This document shows, piece by piece, positions 5,405-5,622 of a DNA stretch of 5,622 nucleotides (positions within the stretch are counted from its first letter, which is position 1; each line of letters begins with the position of its first letter). The stretch is from Prevotella sp. GTDB taxonomy: Bacteria; Bacteroidota; Bacteroidia; Bacteroidales; Bacteroidaceae. The stretch lies in assembly GCA_022732315.1 (NCBI GenBank), contig JAIJUV010000172.1, positions 1 through 5,622 on the forward strand, in the 5' to 3' direction. The notes below the pieces were generated by a model that did not search any database, was not told where the DNA came from, and was given only the letters and a program-made list of their open reading frames with translations. Made by a program: the position numbers and the translations under genes.

Positions 5405-5488
5405 AGCGCCTGGCGGGGTTGAGCGTCTAGCGGGGTCGAGTGCCTAGCGGGGTTGAGCTTTCTGCGGGTTTGAAGCACCTAGCGGGGA
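5404..5488. repeat. Right flanking 17-bp tandem repeats of the hairpin array
   Basis: Five consecutive 17-base units start at 5404, 5421, 5438, 5455 and 5472. The consensus is GAGCGYCTAGCGGGGTT. Units 1-3 are close to consensus, unit 4 is the most diverged (centre CTTTCTGCGGG), and unit 5 returns to CACCTAGCGGGG. The first unit shares its G with the end of hairpin H4. The core is the reverse complement of the left flank repeats. No protein-coding frame fits. Confidence 0.88.
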
Positions 5489-5494
5489 AATATG

Positions 5495-5512
5495 TTGCCA
5501 AAATGTTGGCAA
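5495..5512. repeat. Small inverted repeat between the array and the tRNA terminator
   Basis: TTGCCAA (5495-5501), loop AATG, TTGGCAA (5506-5512): a perfect 7-bp hairpin without a T-tract. It belongs to neither the GGATT hairpins nor the 17-bp units. It could be a second weak stop or protein site behind the tRNA gene; the role is unknown. Confidence 0.5.
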
Positions 5513-5523
5513 TTTCTGAAAGG

Positions 5524-5563
5524 AAAAAATCCTAACCGCTTATTATCAAGCAGTTAGGATTTT
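5524..5563 (-). terminator. Rho-independent terminator of the tRNA-Leu gene
   Basis: On the minus strand AATCCTAAC (complement of 5561-5553) pairs with GTTAGGATT (complement of 5536-5528). A 4-bp inner stem GCTT/AAGC (5538-5541 with 5548-5551) is set off by one mismatch, and the hairpin is followed by TTTTTT (5529-5524). It begins a few bases after the tRNA 3' end. The plus strand also has TTTT after the stem, so weak two-way function is possible. Confidence 0.88.
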
Positions 5564-5569
5564 CTTGGG

Positions 5570-5622
5570 TGCGCCTGATAGGACTCGAACCTACACGGCC
5601 TGAACCACTAGATCCTAAGTCT
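5570..5622 (-). tRNA. tRNA-Leu (anticodon UAG), 3' part, runs off the window
   Basis: Read on the minus strand, the visible part starts in the anticodon stem (AGA), then the seven-base loop CTTAGGA with U33 and anticodon TAG (5617-5615), then the 3' stem TCTAG. A 13-base variable arm TGGTTCAGGCCGT marks a class II tRNA. The T arm is GTAGG-TTCGAGT-CCTAT, the acceptor strand CAGGCGC, and the discriminator A at 5570. Anticodon UAG with a long variable arm indicates leucine. The next three bases are CCC, so the CCA end is not encoded. The 5' half, including the D arm, is beyond the window edge. Confidence 0.92.

Noticed and set aside
5185..5488. CRISPR array
   Set aside because: The hairpins vary in their arms, repeats are short (15-21 bp), the flanking units have no spacers, orientation flips in the middle, and no cas gene is present.
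5524..5622. Integration (att) site in the tRNA-Leu 3' end
   Set aside because: A tRNA 3' end is a common target, but no repeated copy of the tRNA 3' end and no integrase gene is visible in this window.

Overview
The window looks like chromosome of a Bacteroidota bacterium close to Prevotella/Segatella. Four sites match the Bacteroidota -7 promoter consensus TAnnTTTG, each followed by GC. Shine-Dalgarno signals are weak or A-rich. One fragment carries the C-terminal tail typical of Prevotella secreted proteins, another is the start of a UpxY/NusG-like regulator, and the Tex protein has the short Bacteroidota-type length. Genus is an inference; no search was run.

Left part (1-2673, plus strand). 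The 3' end of a 5S rRNA and its terminator close an rRNA operon. A promoter just downstream serves tex (S1/YqgF transcription accessory factor) and, 33 bases later, a small 88-residue gene of unknown function that is probably co-transcribed. A tandem heptamer overlaps the stop codon of the small gene, and a strong bidirectional hairpin terminator follows.

Middle (2700-4373, minus strand). An apparent gene wreck joins the N-terminal part of a UpxY-family antiterminator, with its promoter and leader, out of frame to the C-terminal end of an unrelated surface protein. After an AT-rich spacer and a 21-bp tandem repeat comes an intact small outer-membrane beta-barrel gene with signal peptide and its own promoter.

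Right part (4454-5622). A ~33-bp direct-repeat cluster abuts the broken 3' end of an IS200-like/REP-associated tyrosine transposase (RAYT) gene that keeps its HUH motif but has lost the region expected to hold the catalytic tyrosine. Upstream of that gene lies the most striking structure: four evenly spaced small hairpins (about 48 bp apart) whose arms differ by paired changes. Outward of them on both sides are tandem short repeats in opposite orientation, so that about 300 bp is organised as a two-fold symmetric element centred near 5321. It resembles a REP/BIME-type array beside its transposase ('REPtron'). It ends close to the terminator and 3' half of a minus-strand tRNA-Leu(UAG) that runs off the window.

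Only three protein genes look intact (tex, the 88-residue gene and the barrel protein). The rest is RNA genes, gene remnants and repeat elements. The best candidate for something little described is the symmetric hairpin array at 5185-5488.
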